The translations under genes were made by a program, and so were the position numbers. A stretch of 36,624 nucleotides of DNA. Origin: Firmicutes bacterium AM55-24TS (lineage in GTDB: Bacteria; Bacillota; Clostridia; UBA1381). The stretch's first letter is position 1, and every line of letters begins with the position of its first letter. Positions 1 through 7,911 of the stretch are shown here, in pieces. The notes under the pieces are model-generated. The model was not told the origin of the DNA. It saw only the letters and a list, made by a program, of their open reading frames with translations, and did no database searches. The DNA is taken from assembly GCA_003460745.1 (NCBI GenBank), contig QTVU01000029.1, positions 1-36,624 on the forward strand. Direction: 5' to 3'.

Positions 1-36
1 CAATTATTAAAGGATGCTATAGAAGAATTAGATTGA
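1..36 (+). CDS. 3' end of an unidentified gene
   Basis: Frame 1 reads QLLKDAIEELD and then TGA at 34-36. A strong terminator hairpin follows 20 bases later, which supports this being the genuine end of a gene that starts outside the window. Too little is present to name it. Confidence 0.4.
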   Translation, partial: QLLKDAIEELD

Positions 37-55
37 ATTACAAGATTTTGATTGT

Positions 56-97
56 AAAGTATATAGGCAAATAGTATTTGTCATATATACTTTTTTT
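56..97 (+). terminator. Intrinsic terminator after the partial gene
   Basis: The arm AAAGTATATA (56-65) pairs with TATATACTTT (84-93). An inner stem CAAAT/ATTTG (68-72 with 76-80) continues the hairpin, and a run of seven T's (91-97) follows. This is a standard Rho-independent terminator. Confidence 0.7.
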
Positions 98-239
98 GTT
101 GTCATTTAATGGGTTTTCCAAAAACGATGGATGAATTTGCTCAATGTACAAATTCCTAATGTGATGTATAATTAATTACAGAGAAAAGCTTTTCAATAAA
201 TAATGAACAATAAAAATTAGAAGAGAGGAAAGATATACT
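98..239. other. Upstream region of the helicase gene
   Basis: AT-rich and without a credible ORF. A TATAAT at 167-172 could be a -10 box, but I see no good -35 box at the right distance. A ribosome site, GAGAGGAAAG, lies just before the ATG at 240. Confidence 0.35.
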
Positions 240-1985
240 ATGAAAAACCAAAACAAATTTAATTCGGAAATCCCTACAGATTCTCATGGACGATTTGTTA
301 TTAAAGCGTCGTCCAAAGAAATTTGTACAACAGAGAAAAGCAATTCAAACATTGACAACGGTAAATCAAAAACTGTAACAAATTTGGCAGACTGTGCAAT
401 TAAGAAGAACAACAAATCTGACGGATTACAACGTGACGCTGACGGCAGAATCATCATAAAGTCATCCGGGGCAATCAGAGAGGATGTCAAGTCGAATCAG
501 CAGGATGAAATTTCAGAATCCACTAAACAGTGGTTTGAAATGGTTGGTGATTTTGGTAAAACGGAAAAATCACATTCCGAGAAGTCAAAAACTAAACACA
601 AAAGCTCCAAGCGTTTCAAAGATCATGCTTTGAAACGTCGAAAGGTTGAGCAAATTGCACGCAAGGTCGATAGGCTGAAAGAGGAGGCTTTAAAGAGTGC
701 CAGTCCGAACGTTTCATCTATCATGAGCGAGTTATTCAGTGCAAATAATTTTATTGTATGTTGTCAGAAAGAAGTCTATTATTATGATAAGGCACACGGC
801 TGCTTTATAAAGCGCGAAGCGGAGGATGTTAGGCGTGATATAATGAACCAATTCACCAACGATGAAAGGCTTGTTGTTTCGGCTGATAACGTCAACAAAG
901 CATACAAACATCTACTGTTGAACCCAGATGTTCAAAGGGATTTGACGCGGAAGATAAATTTGCCGCTGATTAATTGTGAGAACGGTGTCTACAATTTGGA
1001 AACGGGTGAGCTTGAAAAACACTCTCCGCAGTTTGGATTTACATCATATATTCAAGCAAAATATGATAAAAACGCCAAAGGCAAAGTATTTAAGCGATTT
1101 TTAAAAGATATTACAGCAGGTAATAAAGATAGCATTCAATTCTTGCAAGAAGTGATCGGCTACCTACTTTCAACATACGTTTGGGCAAAAAAGGCATTTA
1201 TCTTCTATGGTGTACCGAATTCAGGAAAATCTGTACTTCTAAATGTAATCGGTAAAATTGTTGGAAAGGAAAATGTGAGCAATGTCGCTTTACAACAATT
1301 ATCAGATTCATGCCATGTTGCACAATTAAAGGACGCAACAGTGAATATCGCATCAGATTTACCGCAAGCACCTATTAAGGATATCGGAGTTTTTAAGAGT
1401 GTTGTATCAAGCTTGGATGTGATCGAAACCAAGGAATTGTACAAAAATCCAACCAGTCAGCCATGTTATTGCAAGCTTGCATTTGGAACAAATCAATTTG
1501 TACCTCTTAATCGACTTGATGCTAACAATGCAGCAGCATTTTTTGAACGACTTATTATTGTTCCGTTCACAAAATCAATTCCGGAAGGACAAAGAAATTT
1601 AAGCCTTGCTGAAGACCTTTTCGAAGAACGTGATTATATTTTAACGTGGGCAATCAAAGGTTTAAAACGTTTGGTTGAAAACAACTTTGTATTTAGTTTG
1701 ACTAAAGAGTCGAAAGCTGTTTTGTTATTGTATAAATCACGTTATTGCCCGGAACAAGTGTTTTTTGAAAAATATCTTGAATTTAAGGAAGATTCACTTA
1801 TATCAAGAGTAGAAGTGCAAAAGCGTTATGAGGAATTCGCATACAAAAGGAACATGAACGTTAAGTCGCATGACATACTGAACTATATCACGTTGAACTA
1901 TTCACAGGTCAAGTTAGAACGTAAACGAATTAACGGTTCTAAAAATCCGATTGCTGCTTATGAAGGTTTAGCTTTTACAAAGTAA
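240..1985 (+). CDS. D5/P4-type phage/plasmid helicase (SF3)
   Basis: 581 residues. The C-terminal half (about 225-520) is an SF3-type ATPase of the D5/P4 primase-helicase group that unwinds DNA at phage or plasmid origins. The Walker A is GVPNSGKS (324-331), a Walker B-like strand ends NIASDLP (369-375), the sensor segment is FGTNQF (415-420), and an arginine-finger candidate lies in FFERLII (R437). The N-terminal half is unusual. It has no recognisable primase domain, is rich in Lys and Ser, and carries two near-copies of a short motif, DSHGRFVIKASS (14-25) and DADGRIIIKSSG (66-77). ATG 240 has GAGAGGAAAG just upstream. It is followed by a long inverted repeat and the recombinase, so it probably serves replication of the element. 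Confidence 0.85.
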   Translation: MKNQNKFNSEIPTDSHGRFVIKASSKEICTTEKSNSNIDNGKSKTVTNLADCAIKKNNKSDGLQRDADGRIIIKSSGAIREDVKSNQQDEISESTKQWFEMVGDFGKTEKSHSEKSKTKHKSSKRFKDHALKRRKVEQIARKVDRLKEEALKSASPNVSSIMSELFSANNFIVCCQKEVYYYDKAHGCFIKREAEDVRRDIMNQFTNDERLVVSADNVNKAYKHLLLNPDVQRDLTRKINLPLINCENGVYNLETGELEKHSPQFGFTSYIQAKYDKNAKGKVFKRFLKDITAGNKDSIQFLQEVIGYLLSTYVWAKKAFIFYGVPNSGKSVLLNVIGKIVGKENVSNVALQQLSDSCHVAQLKDATVNIASDLPQAPIKDIGVFKSVVSSLDVIETKELYKNPTSQPCYCKLAFGTNQFVPLNRLDANNAAAFFERLIIVPFTKSIPEGQRNLSLAEDLFEERDYILTWAIKGLKRLVENNFVFSLTKESKAVLLLYKSRYCPEQVFFEKYLEFKEDSLISRVEVQKRYEEFAYKRNMNVKSHDILNYITLNYSQVKLERKRINGSKNPIAAYEGLAFTK

Positions 1986-1989
1986 AACT

Positions 1990-2089
1990 TGTGCCGCTGT
2001 GCCGAAATTTTTTATAAAATTATTTGCAGTATGCCGTTATTATAGCATATTACAGTAAAATTTTCAAGTTTTTTCGGCACACCGGCACA
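1990..2089. repeat. 100-bp inverted-repeat region with GTGCCG iterons
   Basis: Left arm 1990-2006 (TGTGCCGCTGTGCCGAA) is the reverse complement of right arm 2073-2089 with a single mismatch. Each arm is itself two copies of TGTGCCG-like units, giving four GTGCCG units in a two-in, two-out layout. The centre is very AT-rich. It lies directly between the helicase gene and the recombinase module, where an origin, a recombination site or a regulatory site would be expected. Ordinary termination is possible, but the loop of about 66 bases is long for that. Confidence 0.6.
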
Positions 2090-2134
2090 TATAACATTGA
2101 ATTTAATTCATACCATTTTATAGGAGGTGATACT

Positions 2135-2227
2135 ATGCACATTAAAATCAGACCGCCAAAGAGTAAGCAAATACTTGAGTCTGAATTATTGAAGATACTT
2201 TCGAGGAAGCTGATTAAACGCAGATAA
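2135..2227 (+). CDS. 30-residue basic peptide, function unknown
   Basis: Translated as a short Lys/Arg-rich peptide starting MHIKIRPPKSKQ and ending in KLIKRR. The case for translation is an excellent ribosome site, TAGGAGGTGAT (2121-2131), four bases before ATG 2135. The open frame continues further upstream, but that part overlaps the inverted repeat and has no ribosome site. It sits 35 bases ahead of the recombinase ATG in the same direction. It could be an accessory factor or a leader peptide. I do not recognise a family. Confidence 0.45.
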   Translation: MHIKIRPPKSKQILESELLKILSRKLIKRR

Positions 2228-2262
2228 TATACATAATAAAAGTGGAAGGGAGGTGCGGTATA

Positions 2263-2835
2263 ATGAGAATGGCGGCATATTGTCGTGTCAGCACAGAGAA
2301 AGAGGAACAGCTATCTTCTCTTGAAAATCAGCGAGAATTTTTCGAGCAGTACGCTGACAAAGAGGGCGATACGTTGGTGAAAATATACGCTGACGAGGGT
2401 ATCAGCGGAAAAAGCATGAACAAGCGTGAAGCATTTACTCAACTTTTGGAAGATTCCAAAACGGGAGCGTTTGACTATGTTGCGGTAAAAGACATAAGCC
2501 GATTTGCCCGTAACACATCTGATTTCTTATACGGTATCCGCACCTTACGTTCCAACGGTGTTGATGTCAGATTTTTGTCGAATAATCAGACGGTTATAGG
2601 TGAAAGTGAATTTGTATTGACGGTGTTTGCCGCACTTGCACAAGAGGAAAGCTCTAACCTGTCCAAGCGTGTAATTTTCGGTAAACGTCAAAATGCAAAA
2701 AAAGGTCGTGTTCCGAATGTGGTTTACGGCTACAACAAAATAGATACATATACACTTGAAATTAATGAGCAGGAAAGCTATATTGTACAGTTAATGTTTA
2801 AGTGGTATATAGAGGGGGAAGGCACACGTCGATAG
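2263..2835 (+). CDS. Large serine recombinase, N-terminal fragment (frameshifted)
   Basis: Encodes the resolvase catalytic domain of a large serine recombinase, which cuts and rejoins DNA at attachment sites to integrate or excise elements. The first residues, MRMAAYCRVSTE, contain the nucleophile Ser10. Conserved blocks DEGISGKSMNKREAF and KDISRFARN follow. ATG 2263 has GGGAGGTG just upstream and is preferred over the GTG at 2242. The frame ends early at TAG 2833-2835, after GEGTRR. Adding one A after 2832 would read GEGTRRIAIKLNE and join the next fragment, a normal recombinase sequence. This is a one-base loss, either a real mutation or a sequencing error. Confidence 0.85.
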   Translation: MRMAAYCRVSTEKEEQLSSLENQREFFEQYADKEGDTLVKIYADEGISGKSMNKREAFTQLLEDSKTGAFDYVAVKDISRFARNTSDFLYGIRTLRSNGVDVRFLSNNQTVIGESEFVLTVFAALAQEESSNLSKRVIFGKRQNAKKGRVPNVVYGYNKIDTYTLEINEQESYIVQLMFKWYIEGEGTRR

Positions 2836-3713
2836 CCATTAAGTTAAACGAAATGGCTATCCCGACAAAAAAGCAAGCTAAATGGGTTCCGAAAACAATA
2901 CGCAGGATTTTGCAAAATCCAATATATATAGGTAAGATTATAAATAATAAAAGCGTCACAAAGGATTTTCTTTCGGGAACAAGAGAAGCAATTCCACCGG
3001 AGGAGTGGTACATACATGAACGCCCCGAACTTAGAATAATCAGCGATGATGATTTTGAGCTTGTTCAGCAGAAAATTAAAGAAAGACAAGAGCAATATAA
3101 AAATGATAATCCCGGTAACAGATTTTCAAACCGACACTTGTTTTCAAATTTGATTAAATGCGGTGAGTGCGGCAAAAGCTTTACCGCAAAGGTGTATCAA
3201 TGGAAAAATCGTTATGTGAGATACCGTTGTTGTGTGCATAACAATAACGGTAATGCTCATTGTACAAACAGTGTCACTGTTGATGAGCAGGAACTGCTAA
3301 ATGAAGTCAAAGCATATCTGCTTACGGCAATAGAAGATAAAAAAGCGTTTGCGGATAAGCTGATGAAACAATATCAAGCACAAACAACAAATGTTGATGT
3401 GTCAAAATTGACTGATACAAGACAGTCACTTGAAAAACGTCGGAGTAAATTTAAAGAAATGTTTGCTGCGGATATTATCACAATGGACGAACTCAAAAAA
3501 GAAATGTCTGCCATTGATGAGGGTATGCGAAGTATTGACGAGGAATTAAAAGCGTATGATGAAATTCAGAAAAAAGCCACGCATATTGATGATATACATA
3601 AGGATATTGAACAAATTCTCATGCAGAACGAATATACAAACGACGATATGCGGCGGATAATTGAAAAAATAGTTGTGTATCCGGATAAGTCGGTGGAAAT
3701 ATTTATGAAGTAA
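2802..3713 (+). CDS. Large serine recombinase, C-terminal fragment (frameshifted)
   Basis: Continuation of the recombinase in the next frame; homology starts at about 2833 (IAIKLNEMAIPTKK), so the frame's formal start at 2802 is not meaningful. It holds the recombinase domain (WVPKTIRRILQNPIYIGK), a zinc ribbon with CGECGKSF and a later CCVHN...HC pair, and a C-terminal coiled-coil helix with SLEKRRSKFKEMF, as in large serine integrases and transposases. Together the two pieces would make a protein of about 480 residues. No separate ribosome site precedes this part, so on its own it would not be expressed well. Confidence 0.8.
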   Translation: MVYRGGRHTSIAIKLNEMAIPTKKQAKWVPKTIRRILQNPIYIGKIINNKSVTKDFLSGTREAIPPEEWYIHERPELRIISDDDFELVQQKIKERQEQYKNDNPGNRFSNRHLFSNLIKCGECGKSFTAKVYQWKNRYVRYRCCVHNNNGNAHCTNSVTVDEQELLNEVKAYLLTAIEDKKAFADKLMKQYQAQTTNVDVSKLTDTRQSLEKRRSKFKEMFAADIITMDELKKEMSAIDEGMRSIDEELKAYDEIQKKATHIDDIHKDIEQILMQNEYTNDDMRRIIEKIVVYPDKSVEIFMK

Positions 3714-3722
3714 AATATAACG

Positions 3723-3751
3723 TTGATAAAGGTAAAAATTTGTGTTATACT
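3723..3751 (+). promoter_or_regulatory. Promoter for the ATPase-nuclease/RhuM genes
   Basis: TTGATA (3723-3728), a 17-base spacer, then TATACT (3746-3751) with an extended -10 TG. It lies just before the ATPase-nuclease gene, which has GGGAGGCGAG before its ATG. Confidence 0.6.
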
Positions 3752-3780
3752 TACATTATACGAATACGGGAGGCGAGAAT

Positions 3781-5481
3781 ATGTTATTGACAAACGGTAA
3801 AAAGAGAATACCCATAGGCTATGAAGATTTCAAACAGCTTATAGACAGCGGCTTTTATTATGTTGATAAGTCAATGCTTATCTATGAACTTCTGCATAGC
3901 GGCGGACAGAATAACTTAATAACTCGCCCAAGACGTTTTGGAAAAACGCTGAATTTCAGTATGCTTAAATATTTCTTCGATATAAATGAAAAAGATAATG
4001 CTTATCTTTTTGACGGACTGAAAATATCGGAGCATTATGAAGAATTGGCTATGTACAGAAATACTCACCCTGTTATTACGTTGTCTTTGAAGTGTGCGAA
4101 GCAAGGTGATTACGACAAGGCGATTTACAGTCTACGACATGAAATTCAATACCAATTCAAAAAATACAGCGATGTATTGAAAAGTGAAAAAATAGATGTG
4201 AACGACAGAAAAAGAGCAGAAGAAATAATGGCAAAGGATGTGCCGGATACTGTTTTAGGTGATTCAATAAAGCTTTTGTGCTTATGTCTAAAACAGTATT
4301 ACGGTGTAAATACGATTATTCTTATTGATGAATATGATGTCCCGCTTGAGGACGCATATTTTTCGGGATATTATGATAAAATGGTTCAATTTATTCGTTC
4401 ATTGTTTGAATCGGCTTTGAAAACAAATCCTGCATTGGAGTTTTCTGTGATGACAGGTTGTCTTAGAATATCAAAAGAAAGTATTTTTACCGGACTTAAT
4501 AATCTTGCGGTAAATTCAATACTTTCAAATAAATATTCCGAAAGTTTCGGATTTGTGCAATCTGAAGTAGACGAATTGATGGAATATTATAATATAGAAG
4601 AAAAATCACAACTCATGAAAAAATGGTATGACGGATATTTGTTCGGAAAATCCGAAGTATATAATCCATGGAGCGTACTTAACCAAACAAAAGAGTGGTT
4701 TGATGATAAAGATATATTGGCAATGCCATGGTGGGCGAATACAAGTTCAAATAATATTATCAGAACATTAATTGGTCAAGCAGATGATGAAACAAAGGGT
4801 ATTATTGAAAATTTAATTCATGGCGGAAGCGTAGAAACTGTATTAAAAGAAACAGTAACGTACGGTGATTTGACTGAAAATAATGAAAATATATGGAGCT
4901 TTCTGTTCTTTACCGGCTATCTTAAAATCAAAGAGATAGTCAAAACAGGTGAATTGACGGGCGAGCCTACAATCTATTCACTTGTCATTCCTAATCTTGA
5001 AATAAAAAGCTGTTATACAGATATAATAATTCAATATTTTGAAATATATAAAAAGGCAATTAATAAAGATAATTTGTATAAAGCTTTGCTCGGACGTAAT
5101 GCACAAGACTTTGCGGAGCAAATAACTGATTTGTTGAGAAAAACTATAAGCTTTTATGACAGTACGGAATCATTTTATCATGGCTTAATATCAGGATTGC
5201 TGTCGGGTAATGTGTACTATAAGGTAGAATCGAATCGTGAAACCGGTGACGGACGCAGCGATTTGGTTTTGTATCAACAAGATGTGGCACAAAATGCAGT
5301 GATTTTAGAATTTAAAGTGTGCGGTAAAAATGAAACAGCAGATGAAGCCGCAAAACGTGCTCTAAAGCAAATCAATGACCGTGACTATGCGTCAAAAGCA
5401 AGGGAAGATGGCTACAAGAATATTATCAAATACGGAGTGGCATTTAAAGGTAAAATGTGCTATGCGATTGTAGAATCATAA
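3781..5481 (+). CDS. AAA-ATPase-like / PD-(D/E)XK nuclease family protein
   Basis: 566 residues, in the common Firmicutes and Bacteroidetes family that pairs an AAA-ATPase-like domain with a C-terminal PD-(D/E)XK nuclease fold. Near the N terminus, YVDKSMLIYELL is followed by the Walker A-like TRPRRFGKT (48-56). Walker B is ILIDEYDVP (180-188). The nuclease motif is GRSD (Asp494) followed by ILEFKVCG (Glu510, Lys512). The start at 3781 is chosen for its GGGAGGCGAG ribosome site; the frame is open 13 codons further upstream. Its biological role is not established for the family. It is often multicopy and element-borne, so cargo or a defence role is only an inference. Confidence 0.85.
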   Translation: MLLTNGKKRIPIGYEDFKQLIDSGFYYVDKSMLIYELLHSGGQNNLITRPRRFGKTLNFSMLKYFFDINEKDNAYLFDGLKISEHYEELAMYRNTHPVITLSLKCAKQGDYDKAIYSLRHEIQYQFKKYSDVLKSEKIDVNDRKRAEEIMAKDVPDTVLGDSIKLLCLCLKQYYGVNTIILIDEYDVPLEDAYFSGYYDKMVQFIRSLFESALKTNPALEFSVMTGCLRISKESIFTGLNNLAVNSILSNKYSESFGFVQSEVDELMEYYNIEEKSQLMKKWYDGYLFGKSEVYNPWSVLNQTKEWFDDKDILAMPWWANTSSNNIIRTLIGQADDETKGIIENLIHGGSVETVLKETVTYGDLTENNENIWSFLFFTGYLKIKEIVKTGELTGEPTIYSLVIPNLEIKSCYTDIIIQYFEIYKKAINKDNLYKALLGRNAQDFAEQITDLLRKTISFYDSTESFYHGLISGLLSGNVYYKVESNRETGDGRSDLVLYQQDVAQNAVILEFKVCGKNETADEAAKRALKQINDRDYASKAREDGYKNIIKYGVAFKGKMCYAIVES

Positions 5482-5514
5482 TAGGATGATTTTATGATTA
5501 AGGAGGAATTCTAT

Positions 5515-6549
5515 TTGGCAAAGGAAAAAGACGAAATAACCGTTCATTCAAGTGCGGCGGAGTATCTGACTTATGTTGCATCTGTAGGAGACCAAGCTGA
5601 TAGCATTGAGATGCGTTACGAGAATGAGAATATATGGTTGACACAGAAAATGATGGCAACATTATATGATATAGATGTTCGCACAATAAACTATCATATA
5701 AAAAAGATTTTTAGTGATAGTGAATTGCAGGAGAATTCAGTTATCCAAAAATTTCGGATAACTGCTGCAGACGGAAAAACTTATAATACAAATCACTACT
5801 CATTAGAGATGATTATAGCAGTAGGATTTAAGGTTAATTCTGAACGTGCCGTACAGTTTAGAAAATGGGTTAATCAAATAGCAAAAGATTACACTATCAA
5901 AGGTTGGGTTATGGATGATGAAAGGTTAAAGCGTGGAACATATCTAACAGAAAAGTATTTTGATGAACAGTTAGAACGTATTCGTGAAATACGAGCAAGC
6001 GAAAGAAAGTTTTATCAGAAAATCACTGACCTGTATGCAACGGCGATAGATTATGATAGAAATTCGGCAACAACCAAGAGGTTTTATGCAACAGTTCAGA
6101 ATAAAATGCATTATGCCGTTCATGGACATACAGCGGCTGAATTGATTGTAGAAAGGGCAGACCATACAAAAGAGCATATGGGATTAACTATATGGGCAGA
6201 TTCACCGAATGGAAAGATTAAGAAAAGCGATGTTATAATTGCCAAGAATTATTTGAGTCAAGATGAGATGAGGCAATTAAATCGTATGGTTACGGCATAC
6301 TTAGATTTTGCAGAAAGTATGACATTAAGACATATTCCGCTGACAATGCAAGATTGGGAGAAACGTCTTAATAGTTTCATTGAAATGTTTGAGTATGGAA
6401 TTTTAAAGGATGCAGGTAAAGTGTCTGCTGAGATTGCAAAGCTTCATGCAGAAACTGAATTTGAAAAGTATAGAATCATTCAAGATAGATTATTTATGTC
6501 GGATTATGATAAATATTTATTGGAATTAGAGGAAAATGCAAAGAAGTAA
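5515..6549 (+). CDS. RhuM family protein
   Basis: About 344 residues of the RhuM family, named after a Salmonella pathogenicity-island protein and usually found on mobile elements; its biochemical role is unknown. Typical segments are ENIWLTQKMMATLY with RTINYHIKKIF (HTH-like), NHYSLEMIIAVGFKVNSERA with FRKWVN, and a long helical C terminus. I chose TTG 5515 because AAGGAGG (5500-5506) lies eight bases upstream. An ATG at 5494 in the same frame would add seven residues but has only a weak site. It starts just after the ATPase-nuclease gene and is probably co-transcribed with it. Confidence 0.85.
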   Translation: MAKEKDEITVHSSAAEYLTYVASVGDQADSIEMRYENENIWLTQKMMATLYDIDVRTINYHIKKIFSDSELQENSVIQKFRITAADGKTYNTNHYSLEMIIAVGFKVNSERAVQFRKWVNQIAKDYTIKGWVMDDERLKRGTYLTEKYFDEQLERIREIRASERKFYQKITDLYATAIDYDRNSATTKRFYATVQNKMHYAVHGHTAAELIVERADHTKEHMGLTIWADSPNGKIKKSDVIIAKNYLSQDEMRQLNRMVTAYLDFAESMTLRHIPLTMQDWEKRLNSFIEMFEYGILKDAGKVSAEIAKLHAETEFEKYRIIQDRLFMSDYDKYLLELEENAKK

Positions 6550-6605
6550 TTGCACGATTTTGAGATAATATAAATATTTAAAAGAATATGTCTGCACCCC
6601 TTATA

Positions 6606-6643
6606 AAAAGACTTGTTGTGAGAAGAATCACAACAAGTCTTTT
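6606..6643. terminator. Bidirectional terminator overlapping the hipA-like stop codon
   Basis: The 15-base arm AAAAGACTTGTTGTG (6606-6620) pairs perfectly with 6629-6643 around an 8-base loop. It serves the converging RhuM and HipA-like genes. The last codons of the HipA-like gene (KDLL and stop) are encoded inside the right arm. A T-run on the minus strand makes it strongest for that gene. Confidence 0.75.
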
Positions 6644-7770
6644 AGCATATCTATTCTTTTGGAAATTGCGTAGCATATATTTTCACAACGTGTTTCATCA
6701 ATATATTTTGATGAGCTTAAAATTTTTTTGCAGTCATTTTCAAAGCCATTAAGTTTTTGAAAATCAAGCCAAGTTAAATCAGTTATAAATCCAATTTGAT
6801 TAGCGTGAGAAGTGGCAAACGGCTTGCTTTCGTCATATTTTATCGGTTTTATATTTTTTGCAATCTGATTAAACCATAGGCTTGTTCCGCAATCGAATAG
6901 AGGTGCAAAGCCAATCCATTCAAGAGTATTTGCATTTCGTATTACGCCGAAGTTGCGAAAATGACGGTCGCTGTTGGCGATAATATAATCAATGGCAAGC
7001 ATATAATTAAGAAATTTTTCTGTATTTGCAATTCCTTGTATTTCACAACATCTTTTGAAATGCTCGTATGATGATATATTTTTTTCTTTAGGTAAAGTTG
7101 CATATATGCTATAAGCACTTATAAGCTCCGTTTGAGGTGTGATAAAATTTTCGCAAACCGATAAAGGTTGTTCATCTTCAAAAATTAAATCATAATCCAC
7201 AAACGGCATATAGTTTAATCTACTTTGCAGAATTGACGCTATTTTTTCATTAAGAGGTTCTTGGAAAAACGGTGCGCTGCCTGATTTTATAAGACAGTGT
7301 TTTTCGTCTGTGATTGCCCATTTCTTTTTGAGCCTACCGTCCGTGGTGTTGTCGGGGGACATAAGCGAAAAACTGTCATTTTCGGTTGGAGTACCGAATA
7401 ACGCATTGCCGACATCTTCGCTAAAATCATTATCAAAGAAGTTGATGCCTTTCCATTGTAAATTTACATCGTTCGGCTTAAACCAATATTGGTCGGATAA
7501 ACTCAAACCGTAACATTTTAAAATCAATTCGTCTTGGTATGTAACACCGATTACATCAAGTGCATTTGCAAGCCCTTGTCTGCTCGCAGGAATAGAACGT
7601 CCTTTATACCATTTGTTAAACTTTCTGAGATTGATTTTTTCATTTTCTGAAAGGCCAAGAGGTATGTGTTCGGGATTATATATTTTGCTTACATTTTCAA
7701 TAGAAAAACTTGCGTCGGATATTTCAATTTCACAGACGTGTATATCTTTGTGCATTAAAATGTATTTCAT
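6628..7770 (-). CDS. HipA-like kinase-fold protein
   Basis: 380 residues. The C-terminal half carries the HipA kinase signature NSDRHFRNFG (266-275), with a catalytic Asp268 and the metal-binding Asn273, followed by a DFG-like LFDCG (292-296). HipA proteins are Ser/Thr kinases, and the classic one phosphorylates glutamyl-tRNA synthetase and causes growth arrest. No HipB-type HTH antitoxin gene lies next to it. The N terminus (about 1-90) might hold part of such a function or something unrelated. It has AGGAGGG before its ATG and a near-consensus promoter of its own. It runs opposite to the rest of the element, as independent cargo often does. Confidence 0.75.
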   Translation of the reverse strand: MKYILMHKDIHVCEIEISDASFSIENVSKIYNPEHIPLGLSENEKINLRKFNKWYKGRSIPASRQGLANALDVIGVTYQDELILKCYGLSLSDQYWFKPNDVNLQWKGINFFDNDFSEDVGNALFGTPTENDSFSLMSPDNTTDGRLKKKWAITDEKHCLIKSGSAPFFQEPLNEKIASILQSRLNYMPFVDYDLIFEDEQPLSVCENFITPQTELISAYSIYATLPKEKNISSYEHFKRCCEIQGIANTEKFLNYMLAIDYIIANSDRHFRNFGVIRNANTLEWIGFAPLFDCGTSLWFNQIAKNIKPIKYDESKPFATSHANQIGFITDLTWLDFQKLNGFENDCKKILSSSKYIDETRCENICYAISKRIDMLKDLL

Positions 7771-7802
7771 AAAATCCCTCCTTTTATCAATCAGATAGCT
7801 AT

Positions 7803-7831
7803 ATTATAGAATGAAATACTTGATTTGTCAA
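7803..7831 (-). promoter_or_regulatory. Promoter of the HipA-like gene
   Basis: On the minus strand: TTGACA (7831-7826), a 17-base spacer, then TATAAT (7808-7803). The ATG is about 33 bases downstream of the -10 box. This is a perfect consensus promoter, which suggests strong or tightly repressed expression. Confidence 0.75.
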
Positions 7832-7911
7832 TTACGATTAGACTTGATTTTATAGGGATAATATGATATATTTAGACTATAATAAATTAGGTAAAAAATT
7901 GACCTTGCATT

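Larger units (their letters stand above)
200..7900. mobile_element. Putative integrated mobile element (helicase, serine recombinase, toxin-like cargo)
   Basis: This stretch groups a D5/P4-type replicative helicase, a long inverted repeat, a large serine recombinase, an AAA-like ATPase/nuclease, a RhuM-family protein and a HipA-like kinase. Such sets are typical of integrative elements or prophage remnants. Both limits are approximate. The left end may lie outside the window. The right end is inferred from the 5'-truncated Cys/Asp-rich gene near 7.9 kb. No capsid, portal, terminase or conjugation gene is present, so it is a small non-structural element or a decayed one. I could not identify attachment-site direct repeats. 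Confidence 0.5.

Noticed and set aside
2808..2835. Programmed -1 frameshift in the recombinase at a run of G's
   Set aside because: The site is not a true slippery heptamer in frame (the second slot reads GAA, not GGA), and slipping there gives GGRHTSIA, while adding one A at 2832 gives the family-like GTRRIAIKL. A one-base loss explains it better.
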